A stretch of 64,000 bases of DNA. Source: Gammaproteobacteria bacterium. GTDB lineage: Bacteria; Pseudomonadota; Gammaproteobacteria; Pseudomonadales; Azotimanducaceae. The notes under the pieces were generated by a model. That model did not search any database. It worked only from the letters and a program-made list of their open reading frames with translations, and was not told the origin of the DNA. Made by a program: the position numbers and the translations under genes. Shown in pieces: positions 1-8,926 of this stretch; positions within the stretch are counted from its first letter, which is position 1, and each line of letters begins with the position of its first letter. The stretch lies in NCBI GenBank assembly GCA_009840545.1, contig VXNM01000014.1:59197-123196 (forward strand). Direction: 5' to 3'.

Positions 1-93
1 AATGCCCGTCGCCACCAAGACATCCCACATCACCCCATAGAACATCCATCCAAACATCGTCGAATACAGTTCTAAATAGCTGTCTACGCTCAA
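1..93 (-). CDS. traG: TraG-like mating-pair stabilisation protein, N-terminal fragment cut by window edge
   Basis: Only the first 31 codons are present; the gene runs off the left edge. The translation has the look of the TraG N-terminus of MPF_G systems: a short polar start (SVDSYLELY) leading into an aromatic-rich membrane segment (FGWMFYGVMWDVLVATG). TraG is a large inner-membrane protein of the mating-pair apparatus and normally closes the transfer operon directly after TIGR03755, which is its position here. The inferred start is TTG, sharing a TTGA overlap with the stop of the preceding small membrane gene, which implies translational coupling. An ATG exists 12 codons further in, but using it would remove the conserved polar start. 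The identification rests on short sequence plus position. Confidence 0.62.
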   Translation of the reverse strand, partial: MSVDSYLELYSTMFGWMFYGVMWDVLVATGI

Positions 94-437
94 TGTGATG
101 CTAGTTCAATAATTCGACTCACAAGTCCTTGACCTAAAAGCAATTCCACGACTAGAAGCCACATTCCGATACGGAAAAGCTGTGCCTTGGTATCTGCCTT
201 TGATTTGGTAGGTTCAGAGTCCGGACTTCTAGTAGAGTTCCAGCGACGAAATCTATACATTCCACCTAGGAGCGTCATGAAAGCAATTATTCGCAAACAT
301 GTGAATTTCCAATGGTTTTCGGAAATAACATCCTTAAAATGAACGACGTTTTCAGAGTCCAGGAACGATACAAAGATTAACGCTGCCACTACTGTTAGTG
401 CTACGAACATAAGCAACAACCGTTTCAGTGAACGCAT
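90..437 (-). CDS. Small membrane protein between TIGR03755 and TraG in ICE transfer operon
   Basis: A 115-residue protein with an N-terminal hydrophobic segment (about residues 7-25), a second around 48-62, a charged cytoplasm-like stretch (RFRRWNSTRS to KSKADTK), and a third near 92-110, so probably three membrane spans. I do not recognise a named family. Small membrane genes of this size often sit between the TIGR03755 gene and traG in related elements, so an accessory role in the secretion channel is likely but inferred from position. It starts one base after the stop of the TIGR03755 gene and overlaps the inferred TTG start of traG by four bases, so it is part of the same operon. Confidence 0.6.
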   Translation of the reverse strand: MRSLKRLLLMFVALTVVAALIFVSFLDSENVVHFKDVISENHWKFTCLRIIAFMTLLGGMYRFRRWNSTRSPDSEPTKSKADTKAQLFRIGMWLLVVELLLGQGLVSRIIELASH

Positions 438-438
438 A

Positions 439-1785
439 CTAGGGTGAAGACTTCACGCGTCCATCGAGCAGAGGATTCGGATCCCTCCGTCCAGATTCTG
501 GAACACTGAGCCATTCATTGTTGCGATTTTTGTTTTTAATCAGTAACTTCTGGACAGTATCTGAGACTAATTCCTTGCGTATACGATTCTCAAAGACCAA
601 GCGTTCAATTTCACTATCTAGGTCTTTAATAATCTGTTCAACATGTTCTTTCGCGACCAAATTTGCATGTACTTCAGGTAGTTGTCCGCCCGACTTGAGA
701 GTTCTACGAGCTAGAAACGCCTTTTCAACTGTTCGAGCCACGGCTATCTCCGTAGCCAAACGCTCGACGACTATGTGACGCTCTGTCCGTGGAAGCGACT
801 GAATGCTCTCGACTACCTGTCTAGTGATGGCGATTCCAGGTGCAGACACCTTCGCGAGATTCATGAGACTCGGAGGCGACGAACTGTTAACAATGGTGTT
901 TAACTCACTGGAAACATTAGTTTCTTCAGTTTCGAGCACTGGACCAAGCCCATGACCGGGAGTGCTCGATTTCGAACAGTCCTCGCAAGTGGTTACCTCG
1001 TGGTCCCCCACAACTTTAACTGTCCAATTCGCAACATCGTCCGGAGAGTTCCATACTTGTGTGATCCGTCTGGATGCGTCATAAGACACTGGACCCTGAG
1101 AGCTTGGTGATCGATTCAATTCGATGTTGAATCCTGCTTTGACTATGTCGCCGGTCAACGCGATGGGATTTTGATCATTGCCGCCTGCTTGCCCTCCAAT
1201 CCAAGGCAGGCCATTCGACCCGTTTGAACTCTCCACAGCTTCCTGAGCCGTTACAGGATCGTTTCCGCTGATTCCCATCTGAACCTTCCAATCGTTGCCT
1301 TTGGATAACACGATGAGGTCTTCGTAGGGGTTCTTGTTGTTCCCGATTGCAGCTTCGATTTGCTCACACGACTTGGTAGCCAGGTCAACCTTGTACTCTG
1401 CGCGGACAAGGGCGTTTTGGAATAAGTCATAGAGACCCGGATTTGCTCTTTGCAGAATGATTGCAGGCAGCGATGCGATAGCGCCTGTCGCGGCTTGAGT
1501 CATAGCATTGAGCATGTTTTCGACTCCGTCTTTGACTTCGTTCAGCGTATTCTCAACTGCGGTTACGGGATCAAGCTTCATGCAGCTGTATCCTAAGCCC
1601 AATCGTGCGTTTCCTCCCACCGATACTGAAGTTACAGAGGGGTTTGCCGGTGCGGATACTGGTTGTGCACCTCCAATTTCGTAATACCACAGTCCGTCTT
1701 CCGGCGGACTGCTAGGCGCATGTGCCGATGCGTGTATTGCACCGAAAACTGACAGTAGAGCTAATACAAGAAATTCTTTTTTCAT
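439..1785 (-). CDS. ICE conjugation protein, TIGR03755 (PFL_4711) family
   Basis: A 448-residue exported protein with a clear signal peptide (residues 1-20, ending ASAHA). The mature N-terminus carries the family hallmark WYYEIGGAQPV followed by a segment on a Cys-containing strand (GLGYSCMKLDP) and a helix rich in alanine. The middle has KLDPVTAVENTLNEVKDG and a Cys-x-x-Cys pair (TTCEDCSKS). The family is a periplasmic component encoded just before TraG in PFGI-1-type ICEs, functionally comparable to the TraN/TraH part of the F-type transfer apparatus. Its start overlaps the stop of the TIGR03756 gene by four bases (ATGA), a sign of translational coupling. No sign of decay. Confidence 0.85.
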   Translation of the reverse strand: MKKEFLVLALLSVFGAIHASAHAPSSPPEDGLWYYEIGGAQPVSAPANPSVTSVSVGGNARLGLGYSCMKLDPVTAVENTLNEVKDGVENMLNAMTQAATGAIASLPAIILQRANPGLYDLFQNALVRAEYKVDLATKSCEQIEAAIGNNKNPYEDLIVLSKGNDWKVQMGISGNDPVTAQEAVESSNGSNGLPWIGGQAGGNDQNPIALTGDIVKAGFNIELNRSPSSQGPVSYDASRRITQVWNSPDDVANWTVKVVGDHEVTTCEDCSKSSTPGHGLGPVLETEETNVSSELNTIVNSSSPPSLMNLAKVSAPGIAITRQVVESIQSLPRTERHIVVERLATEIAVARTVEKAFLARRTLKSGGQLPEVHANLVAKEHVEQIIKDLDSEIERLVFENRIRKELVSDTVQKLLIKNKNRNNEWLSVPESGRRDPNPLLDGRVKSSP

Positions 1786-2804
1786 GGATATCCGTGAATG
1801 TCGTCAGAACCTAGGAAAACCTGACCTCGCCGAGGACAGCACTTGTATGGACGCCAGAGCGACCACATGTACGTGTTCTTTGAATCTACTTTTCCGCCTC
1901 CCCAATCCGCGATTCCGGCTAGATCGTTCTTTCCAAAGACTGTGCAATCCTTTTGCTTGACCGGATGCAACATCTGCCACTTGGCTGTCGAAGCATTGTT
2001 CTCACGAATTCGATAAGGTGGCCAAAGGTTCACCCTGCCCCCACGAAGTTGCTTTCTCACGCGCAACTGACCACCGTTAATGACGATATCCGCAGTACGC
2101 TGAGCAATTACGGCTGCCGCCTTTGGCGGACTTGATTGCTGAACCCATCCGGACCGCGGATAGACTGAACCCCAAGTGTTTACTGGCCAATTCCCTACTT
2201 CTCGTAGCCCTGGAACCAAGCTAGCTCGATTTAGGTTCTCAGTAATTGGATTCCTCCACGCCAAGAGATCAAGAAGCGATAGGTAATAAGGGACTAACGG
2301 ACGCGTCACAGAGTCGCAGATGTAGTTTGCACCGGGAAATACAAGATCTGTAAGAGGATGACCCAATAGATCACTCTCGAAATAGCGAAGGTTTCTTGTA
2401 CTAGACTGAAGTTCCGGTGCCGGCTCAGTTCCGTTTCCTTTAATCCAGTGCCTAACCGATTCATCTAGATTTGGTAATGCAGTCTCAACAGCTTGTTTTA
2501 AAAGGACTTTCACCTCCTTCCACGGATGATTGGACATGTTGGAATAGACTGAAACCACACTATCCGGTCGATAGTGGGCAACCTTAAGGGAGACTTTGAC
2601 CGAGCATCCTTCAAGGCCGCATTTCAGCCAATAGCAGTTGCCGACGACTTTCCACTTACAGCACTTGGCCATCGCCCCGGTCGTTGTGGTGATGACTTCG
2701 GCTGTATCAACGTCTTTTGCACTCAAGGGGGTAACAAGTGTAAGTACGCCCATCGCAACGAGTAAACAAATGTTTGAGCCAATGTTCTGTGTGAAAAAAT
2801 CCAA
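1782..2804 (-). CDS. ICE conjugation protein, TIGR03756 (PFL_4710, TraU-like) family
   Basis: A 340-residue exported protein. The N-terminus has a hydrophobic export segment (about 8-28), then TAEVITTTTGAMAKCCKWKVVG and the cysteine-rich stretch NCYWLKCGLEGC, typical of the TraU-like PFL_4710 family, with further conserved WRNP, DWGGGKVDSK and MLHPVKQKDC motifs. TraU-type proteins are periplasmic and disulfide-rich and act in mating-pair formation. It is first in the visible four-gene operon TIGR03756-TIGR03755-small membrane protein-traG. In related elements this gene lies a few genes after traC, with TIGR03757 and a DsbC-type gene between; here about 30 kb of other genes intervene and neither of those is seen, so the operon must have its own promoter in the gap upstream. 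Confidence 0.85.
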   Translation of the reverse strand: MDFFTQNIGSNICLLVAMGVLTLVTPLSAKDVDTAEVITTTTGAMAKCCKWKVVGNCYWLKCGLEGCSVKVSLKVAHYRPDSVVSVYSNMSNHPWKEVKVLLKQAVETALPNLDESVRHWIKGNGTEPAPELQSSTRNLRYFESDLLGHPLTDLVFPGANYICDSVTRPLVPYYLSLLDLLAWRNPITENLNRASLVPGLREVGNWPVNTWGSVYPRSGWVQQSSPPKAAAVIAQRTADIVINGGQLRVRKQLRGGRVNLWPPYRIRENNASTAKWQMLHPVKQKDCTVFGKNDLAGIADWGGGKVDSKNTYMWSLWRPYKCCPRRGQVFLGSDDIHGYP

Positions 2805-3621
2805 TCTCTACCGATGCGTTTTGAACGAGAAGCGGATTCTGTAAATCTCCACCTGCATTTGAATACTTATTTCCTCCTCAGGTTGTGGAGAATTCGAGGT
2901 AGCGACGGCTTAATCTGTCACGCAGCCAATGAGATTGACTTCAATTGTTTCCACCAGATCACACCTAACATACTGTTTTGAGTCGATTCAAACGGTGGTC
3001 ATTGCTCTTGACACAAGCTAAGAAAATTTGGGTACTTGATAGTTTGAGTCGGACTAGGATTAGGTAGAAAATTAACTCAATACGACTTGTTAGCCATCCA
3101 TTTTTTTACATAAACTGGATGTTTGCTTGACTATCTCCTCGAAGATGCTGCCAAATCGTCAGATTGAGACGTCCTAAATTCAGTCCCGAATTATTTGATC
3201 AATCTGTTTTCAAATTTGGATGAATCACCGGTACCAGAATTGTTCCACCTCATCAAGGCTAGCTAATCGGAGCTAAAGTGGATTCTCCAGTGATTCCTTG
3301 TGTAGTTCTGAGATGCCCTAACCAACATGACTGACGGGGTTGATATTGCCACGTTCGTATCAAACCACATGGATTACAATTTAAGCTGCCATGTCATGAA
3401 CCGTCAAAACTGCTAGGAAAAGAGCAAGAGCATCACTTTCTGCCATTGCCAATCACCGACCCTACTACGATCCTAGACGACGGGATCACGAGTCATCTGA
3501 ACTCATGAGTATTCAAGACCCTAATGGATCCGGTAATTCTTGAATTGGACAACATCTCCAAAGTATTTCCGAACAAACAGTAATTGCACATCGTCAAAGA
3601 GCTTCGGGTTACAAGAGAGAC
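2805..3621. other. Intergenic region, left edge of large non-backbone block
   Basis: This 817-base stretch separates the divergently oriented TIGR03756 operon and the broken ATPase. I see no convincing reading frame in it. It must hold the promoter for the TIGR03756-traG operon, and it carries one copy of a 28-bp sequence repeated at 6025-6052. The ICE operator core found before other transfer operons is not present here, suggesting this operon is differently controlled. Confidence 0.5.
3104..3131 (+). repeat. 28-bp dispersed repeat, copy 1
   Basis: TTTTACATAA, a variable hexamer, then TGTTTGCTTGAC. It matches 6025-6052 at 22 of 28 positions, and 21 of 22 outside the hexamer. The two blocks separated by a variable spacer resemble a recombinase core site or a shared promoter element ending in a TTGAC -35 box. 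Function unknown. Confidence 0.4.
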
Positions 3622-4774
3622 ATGAAACGTGAAAATCCGTACACACCGGGAGTTGCGGGGCCTCCACCAGTCCTTGCCGGTCGCGACGAAGAGTTACAAC
3701 AGTTTGACGAGCTGAGCAACCGCCTCGCCGAAGGCCGCCACATCCATCAGGAAACCATTCTGTACGGTCCGCGTGGAAACGGAAAGACCACTCTGCTCCA
3801 CAAAGTCACCGAGAAATTGGAAACGAGTCCTCAGATTAAACCTGTCTTCGTTCAGGCCCCAATCATAGGAACTCCCGATCGGTTACACCGGAAGCTTCTC
3901 GGCGAGAGCCCCCCATCGCAACAGATGGAAACTACTCGGGTGAGAGGAAATCTTGGACCACTCGGAACCAGCGTCGGCGGTGCGCTTGAGACGTCAGAAA
4001 TGACCGAAACAACCCCGGAAGACCGAGAGGAAAGATGCATTGCAGCAATGAACGATAAGCCCGTTCTGCTGATGATTGACGAAGCCCAGCGCATCACGGG
4101 AGAGACATTGGCAGCCATCCTCTCATTGACTGACGCCGCCCGACGAGGAAAAACAAAATTTGCAGTTATCTTTTCTGGGACTCCCGGACTCCCGGAGCAC
4201 CTCAAGCGGCAAGATGCCACCTATCTGGAAAGAGCACAAAGCATACGAATGGAACGCCTCGACGAGGAATCGACCCGCACCGCTTTATTCCAGCCCTTTG
4301 AAGAGGCCGGGTACAAAAATCGACTAAACGCATCGGACGAATCACGTCTAATTGAACAGACTCAACGCTACCCACATTTCATACAGTGCTTGTTATGCGA
4401 TTTGGGATGCAGCTGAAGAAAGGGATAGTCACGAAATTGATGCTCACACTCTGACCACAGCGGAACCTGCTTGGGGGCAAGAAGTGACCAGAATGTACGC
4501 TGCACGATATCAAGAACTTTCCAGAAACTTACTTGAGCCCTATGCCGAAGCCATAGCACTGGCGTTCCAAGAAGAGACAGTTCTCGACGTGGCTATTATT
4601 CGAAAAATTTTTGCAAGCGTTGATCCTGATATCAATCCACAACAACCGATCATTCGGTTAGAGGATCTTGGGTACATATGGTGGGCTGAGGGGAAGGGAA
4701 ACCTATATGAGCCGGGAATTCCATCGCTGATGGACCATGTCCTGGGAATTGCCCGAGACCGAGAAGTAGCCTAA
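3622..4774 (+). pseudogene. AAA-type ATPase (Orc1/Cdc6-like P-loop protein), frameshifted
   Basis: The first frame (3622-4416, 264 residues) encodes a P-loop ATPase: AGRDEEL at 19-25, Walker A GPRGNGKT at 49-56, Walker B PVLLMIDEAQRI near 147-158, and a sensor-like segment FSGTPGLPEHL. Homology-like sequence then continues in the next frame (open from about 4380, ending 4774): the first frame ends ...YPHFIQ then runs to a stop, while the second reads YAIWDAAEERDSHEIDAHT, which is the natural continuation of the helical lid domain. One extra base or the loss of two bases around 4385-4400 explains this. Such proteins resemble mobile-element or signalling ATPases of the AAA_16 type; the substrate is unknown. 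It could be a pseudogene, a sequencing error or, less likely, programmed frameshifting. Confidence 0.72.
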
Positions 4775-4891
4775 CATTAGTGTTCTAGCGACTTCGAGAT
4801 TGTCCTCGACAGTAGATCAAGCGATACTCGAGCTTTCGATACCTCGATATCTATATATTCGAGCTTAGAGCAGACAGTAGTAGCAATCGTA

Positions 4892-5758
4892 TTAGCTCAA
4901 ACCGGAAACTACGTCATCCCCATAGCGTTTGACCGCATTGACTTGCTCCCCCACTGACTTGAACCCGTGCCCCATGGTCACGGCCGAAACGTGGGTTACG
5001 CCTATATCCGAGCACAGCTTGATTCGATCTCTTTCGTTGCTACCCATTTCTCCAACAGGAAGAATGCACTCAATTCCAATCTCATCAGGATTGCGGCCCA
5101 CCTCCGCTGCTCGCTCCCTAACTAGCTCAATTTGAGACTGGAGATTGGGATTGAAGAACGGGAACCAACCATCACCCATGCGAGCTACTCGATCAATGAC
5201 CTGAGGAGCAGTTCCTCCTAGCCATAGGGGAATGCTTTTGTTGATCGGGAGAGGATTCAAGCCTGCATCTGTGACTTTGTGCCACTTTCCTTGATATGTG
5301 ATGGAATCTTCTGACCACAGCTTACGCATTAGGTCAATTTGTTCTTCGCTGCGCTTTCCTCTATTGTGGAAGTTCTCTCCTAGAGCTTCATATTCAACAT
5401 CGTTCCATCCCGTACCAATTCCAAGTCGAAATCTTCCTCGACTGATGACATCCAGACACGCAGATTGTTTTGCAACCAGTGCCGTCTGTCGCTGCGGAAG
5501 AATGACGATCCCAGTTACAAATTCCAGATGAGACACGATTGCGGAAAGAAATCCAAACAACACAAAGGGCTCATGGAACATGCTTTCAGATGTATAGGGT
5601 CCGCTCCAGTTTGGACGGCTTGCTGTATTAGCTCCCAAAACATGCTCGTACGCAAGTAGATGGTCGAATCCGGCTTCTTCCACTGCATGCGCGAAACGGG
5701 CGATGTCGTCGGGATCCGCACCGATCTCTGTTTGGGGAAACACAATACCGAATTTCAT
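4892..5758 (-). CDS. LLM-class flavin-dependent oxidoreductase (TIGR03619, F420-type)
   Basis: A 288-residue luciferase-like (bacterial luciferase fold, TIM barrel) oxidoreductase. It begins KFGIVFPQTEIGADP, has FDHLLAYEHVLGA, the substrate/cofactor loop LEFVTGIVILPQRQTALVAKQSACLDVISRGRFRLGIG (split over residues about 78-115) and IPLWLGGTAP, all typical of the TIGR03619 subfamily, whose characterised relatives use F420 or FMN. The substrate cannot be read from sequence. It stands alone, between two plus-strand genes, on the minus strand with its own upstream region. Length is normal for the family and it is intact. Whether the host makes F420 is not shown, so FMN use is also possible. Confidence 0.85.
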   Translation of the reverse strand: MKFGIVFPQTEIGADPDDIARFAHAVEEAGFDHLLAYEHVLGANTASRPNWSGPYTSESMFHEPFVLFGFLSAIVSHLEFVTGIVILPQRQTALVAKQSACLDVISRGRFRLGIGTGWNDVEYEALGENFHNRGKRSEEQIDLMRKLWSEDSITYQGKWHKVTDAGLNPLPINKSIPLWLGGTAPQVIDRVARMGDGWFPFFNPNLQSQIELVRERAAEVGRNPDEIGIECILPVGEMGSNERDRIKLCSDIGVTHVSAVTMGHGFKSVGEQVNAVKRYGDDVVSGLS

Positions 5759-6252
5759 ACTTGATTCCTAGTTTGAAGGTGAAGTGGGAAAGAACCGAAA
5801 ACTGAAGTGGCCAATGTGGTTTGAACGCTAATTGGTGACTCTTTGGCAGGTACTTGGTAGTACAACACGGTACATGAATCTCCCAGTCACATTGGTATTC
5901 TTCAACTAGTTAGCCAGAGGTTTAAATGACTTGACAGAGAAAATAAAACATGGACTATTGCAATCCTGAAAAATTGTCTAACTTGTCAGAGAAATATCCA
6001 AACTAGCAGATTTTGGACGCATTATTTTACATAAGCCTTGTTTTTGCTTGACAGTGCGTGTCCATAACATGTCGAATCGCACCCAATCCAGCGCTTATGA
6101 AACACGAGTGTCACAGCGACCCAGCATCGGTGGTTCTCAGCCATTAGTCAATGGAATTCCATGTAGAAAATGGAGGTTCCAGCCCAAGCCCGCAACGAAT
6201 GGATTGAGTCAAAGCTCGGCTGGTCGCAACTTCAGCACTTGCAAAAGATGAT
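5759..6252. other. Intergenic region with second copy of the 28-bp repeat
   Basis: A 494-base region between the LLM oxidoreductase promoter and a weak downstream frame. An open frame from a TTG at 6048 (67 codons) has no recognisable content. The 28-bp repeat copy lies at 6025-6052, just before a short run (ATGTCGAATCGC) that loosely resembles the sequence after copy 1 (ATGCTGCCAAATCGT). This could be a decayed duplicate of one ancestral gene start. Confidence 0.35.
6025..6052 (+). repeat. 28-bp dispersed repeat, copy 2
   Basis: TTTTACATAA, hexamer GCCTTG, then TTTTTGCTTGAC; partner of 3104-3131 (22 of 28 identical). Both copies are in the same orientation, 2.9 kb apart, and bracket the broken ATPase and LLM oxidoreductase genes. 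Confidence 0.4.
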
Positions 6253-6555
6253 GTGCTTGCGGCCTATCCCTTTGAAATTGAGCGTAGATATGTGATTTTT
6301 GCTCAGTTCAAGAAAACAGAAGAGGTTGCCAGCGAATCTGATTTACATCTTCGCACCAGTTGGTGTTCTGGATATATCTGCCTTGGAGATGGTGAGAGCG
6401 ATGTGGATCTGGACAAACTCGCAAACAACATACTCCATCAGGAATTTTCTGAACTCGAGACTGAAACCGCTCTAGTTGGACGGCTCGAAGGTCTCAGGCT
6501 GAAATTGGATGAATCAGACGGTTCCGATAAAGCGAAAAACAATACCGAAAACTAG
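6253..6555 (+). CDS. Hypothetical protein, possibly a gene fragment
   Basis: A 100-residue frame with a GTG start and no clear ribosome binding site; the same frame is open a further 45 bases upstream. It contains EIERRYVIFAQFKKTEEVA and an acidic C-terminal half (GDGESDVDLDKLANNILHQEF), which looks protein-like, but I recognise no family. The frame just upstream (IESKLGWSQLQHLQKMM in another phase) hints that a longer gene has lost its start through a frameshift. Treated as a doubtful gene or remnant. Confidence 0.3.
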   Translation: MLAAYPFEIERRYVIFAQFKKTEEVASESDLHLRTSWCSGYICLGDGESDVDLDKLANNILHQEFSELETETALVGRLEGLRLKLDESDGSDKAKNNTEN

Positions 6556-6739
6556 CTAGCAAGGATCGCGCGGAAGAGACCAGTGGCACTTTCCCCGGCT
6601 TATCTTTTCCACCACAACCCGCTAAGCTAGTGATGTCAGACTTCAAAAGCATCAGGAGTCTCGTATTGGCCAGCACGACTCTCGTTGTGACTCATACAGA
6701 TGAAGCTGTCTCTTCAAGTTGTTCGTCCGACTTCCCCTC

Positions 6740-8050
6740 TCACCGCATACTTACAGCTATCAGGAGCAAGACAATCAGTGCAGGCGCGACCGCAACGCTT
6801 GTAAGAACGAAGAACAATGCCCAGTCTCCACCTAGTTGATCGACTAATAACCCGCTAAAACCAGCCAACAGCGTCCTCCCTGCATTACCAAGTGATGCCA
6901 ATGCACCGTATTGACCCGCCGCATGCAAATGACTGACGTAGTAAGTAATAAACGCTACAAATGCAACCGTTGATACCGACGAGGTAATGCCGTCTGTAAC
7001 GACTGCTGCTAGGAACAGCGTGAGATCCGGTCCGGTCATCGCGATCCAAGCAAACATTAGATTCGTGATTGCCATGGCAATCCCGGCAATGAAGAGCATC
7101 TTGAACACTCCCAAACGAGGCATGAGAGCACCGGCACAAAAGGCAAACACAATCGTTATGGTCGTACTGATCAGCTTTGAGAAAGTGGCGATTTCAGTCT
7201 TCGTATAGCCTACTTCGGTATAGAAAACACCTACCATCCTACCGAGAAATGCCTCTCCTATCTTGAACAAAAATATGAAGAGGAGAAGACTTAGTGCAAT
7301 TAGAGCTCCATGTCGACCGAAGAAATCCTTGATCGTCTCTACGTATTCGACAACGACCGTCGTGTACCACTCTCTGGAAACGGATCCTGGAGGTACATCT
7401 GGTTCTTCAAACCAATAGAGAACCAAAATGGCTACTGGCACTATCATCAGTGCCGCGACACCGTACACATAGTTCCATGCCATCATGTCGGAAAGATACA
7501 GCAGGAACGCTGCGGGAATTCCAAAGCCAAGCCACCAACCACTTGTCGCCATAGCAGCCCCAAAAGGTATAAGTTCCTTTTCGTCAGGGCGAATGATCGT
7601 GATGCGATACGCATCAATTGCCAAGTCCTGCGTTGCAGAGAAAAAACCAACTCCAACTGCCATGAGTGCAAATGCAATGATGTTGAGAGACGGACCGCAA
7701 ACCGCCATTGACAGTGTTAGCAGAACCAAGGCTATTTGGCAGACCAGAATCCAAGACCTTCTTTGACCAATTCCGCTGAGCCACTTGAACTTGACGGCAT
7801 CAAGCATCGGAGCCCAGAGAAAATTGATAGTGTAGGCGGTGAAGACAATGCCCAAGAGGCCGATATTGGTGCGGGAAAAGCCCTCTTCTCGGAGCCAAAT
7901 TGACAATGTGGATCCACCGATGATTATCCAAGGATACCCGCTGGCGAATCCCAACACCAAAATTCGCCAAAGCCTAATGTCCTTTAGCAATTTGATTGAT
8001 TCAATGAGACTCAAGCGTGATTCCTGTGTGGGGTCGGTAGAAGCACTCAT
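6740..8050 (-). CDS. AmpG-like MFS permease, copy 1
   Basis: A 436-residue major facilitator of the AmpG type, with about 12 membrane spans. AmpG proteins import anhydromuropeptides released from peptidoglycan across the inner membrane. Diagnostic parts are ILVLGFASGYPWIIIGG (about 31-47) in the first span, WLREEGFSRTNIGLLG, then FLWAPMLDAVKF, and SATQDLAIDAYR (about 141-152), all conserved in AmpG. The central loop carries a conserved FFGRHGALIALSLLLFI segment. The start ATG is preceded by a short charged tail. A second copy at 24329-25738 shares this layout throughout, so the pair arose by duplication. Since true AmpG is usually single, one or both may carry other substrates. Confidence 0.82.
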   Translation of the reverse strand: MSASTDPTQESRLSLIESIKLLKDIRLWRILVLGFASGYPWIIIGGSTLSIWLREEGFSRTNIGLLGIVFTAYTINFLWAPMLDAVKFKWLSGIGQRRSWILVCQIALVLLTLSMAVCGPSLNIIAFALMAVGVGFFSATQDLAIDAYRITIIRPDEKELIPFGAAMATSGWWLGFGIPAAFLLYLSDMMAWNYVYGVAALMIVPVAILVLYWFEEPDVPPGSVSREWYTTVVVEYVETIKDFFGRHGALIALSLLLFIFLFKIGEAFLGRMVGVFYTEVGYTKTEIATFSKLISTTITIVFAFCAGALMPRLGVFKMLFIAGIAMAITNLMFAWIAMTGPDLTLFLAAVVTDGITSSVSTVAFVAFITYYVSHLHAAGQYGALASLGNAGRTLLAGFSGLLVDQLGGDWALFFVLTSVAVAPALIVLLLIAVSMR

Positions 8051-8230
8051 GCATTGGTCTCCAAGAGTCTTGAACTAGCTATGTGTTAGAAATCGAGCTG
8101 CCGAACTAGCAGCATCGCACATCGATCCTACATGTTAGACCAGTTTGACGACGAAATACGAAAGTAGTCGTCGGTCTTCGGATTTACTCGACGAATTAGT
8201 GAATCAGGTGAATACCAAAGTCGAATAGGA

Positions 8231-8806
8231 CTAGTCCGCGGTGGCCTCGGTACTCTCGGGTTTTTCCGGTTCGAGAAATATTTCGTCTGCCGTGCAGTTC
8301 TCAAGTACTTCCTGCATGGCATCTCGTTCATCGCCATCCACTGACATCTTGTACTTCTTCTTGACCTGGATCACAGTGAATACATACCAGCACTTGTTGT
8401 ACTGAGGAAGCCAATCCGCAGCATCCTTATCGCTCTTTTCATTACGATTGACACTGGGTGTAGAAAGTGTGAGATTCAACAAATCGTTCGCGAACTCGTA
8501 CCTGACCTCGGCGGTAGCTTTGCACAGGCCGCTTTCATGTGCTTCCTTGCGTGCCACCATGTGATCAATGTCGACATCTGTGGCTTCGTCATACCATATG
8601 TCGTCGTAGGGGGAATAGAATCCGCCCAAGGTCTGTTCGATTACAAGATCGGTATTTGAGCTGTATTGGTAGTCTTTGGTTACAGACTTGTAGGAGGGAC
8701 AATCGTCGTCGTCGAACTCCTCGCGAACTTCAAGCCCTTTCCAAGTCTCGGGCAACACCGGGTTCACGAGAAGTAGACTGAGCAATGCAGAGAGAGCGAA
8801 TCTCAA
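8231..8806 (-). CDS. Exported HNH-family endonuclease (GmrSD C-terminal / DUF1524-like)
   Basis: A 191-residue protein with a signal peptide (1-19, cleavage after VLP or VLPE). The C-terminal two thirds match secreted HNH nucleases: DVDIDHMVARKEAHESG with the D81-H82 pair that forms the catalytic DH motif, then FANDLLNLTLSTPSVNRNEKSDKDAADWLP, where N120-R121 and D131-W132 are the conserved downstream parts of the zinc/HNH core, then a C-terminal helix ending in Cys (VLENC). Two Cys pairs suggest disulfides in the periplasm or outside. Start is TTG with a strong AAGGAGG site seven bases away. Likely a non-specific nuclease for DNA degradation or uptake; role inferred. Single gene, minus strand. 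Confidence 0.8.
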   Translation of the reverse strand: MRFALSALLSLLLVNPVLPETWKGLEVREEFDDDDCPSYKSVTKDYQYSSNTDLVIEQTLGGFYSPYDDIWYDEATDVDIDHMVARKEAHESGLCKATAEVRYEFANDLLNLTLSTPSVNRNEKSDKDAADWLPQYNKCWYVFTVIQVKKKYKMSVDGDERDAMQEVLENCTADEIFLEPEKPESTEATAD

Positions 8807-8926
8807 GCACCGCCTCCTTGACTAAGAACCAGTTATTGTGGGTATTATGCCCTACTCGTCTCGGAATCCGTTGGTGTATTTGGCGCACATAGTGACCATC
8901 CGATAAAGACGAGAGCATTCTCGATA

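Noticed and set aside
4868-4900. Possible att-like short repeats at the edges of the large block
   Set aside because: Comparing 2805-3621 with 33137-33380 by eye gave no direct repeat longer than chance, so no insertion boundary is claimed.
6048-6251. 67-codon plus-strand frame after the 28-bp repeat
   Set aside because: TTG start without ribosome site and no recognisable content.
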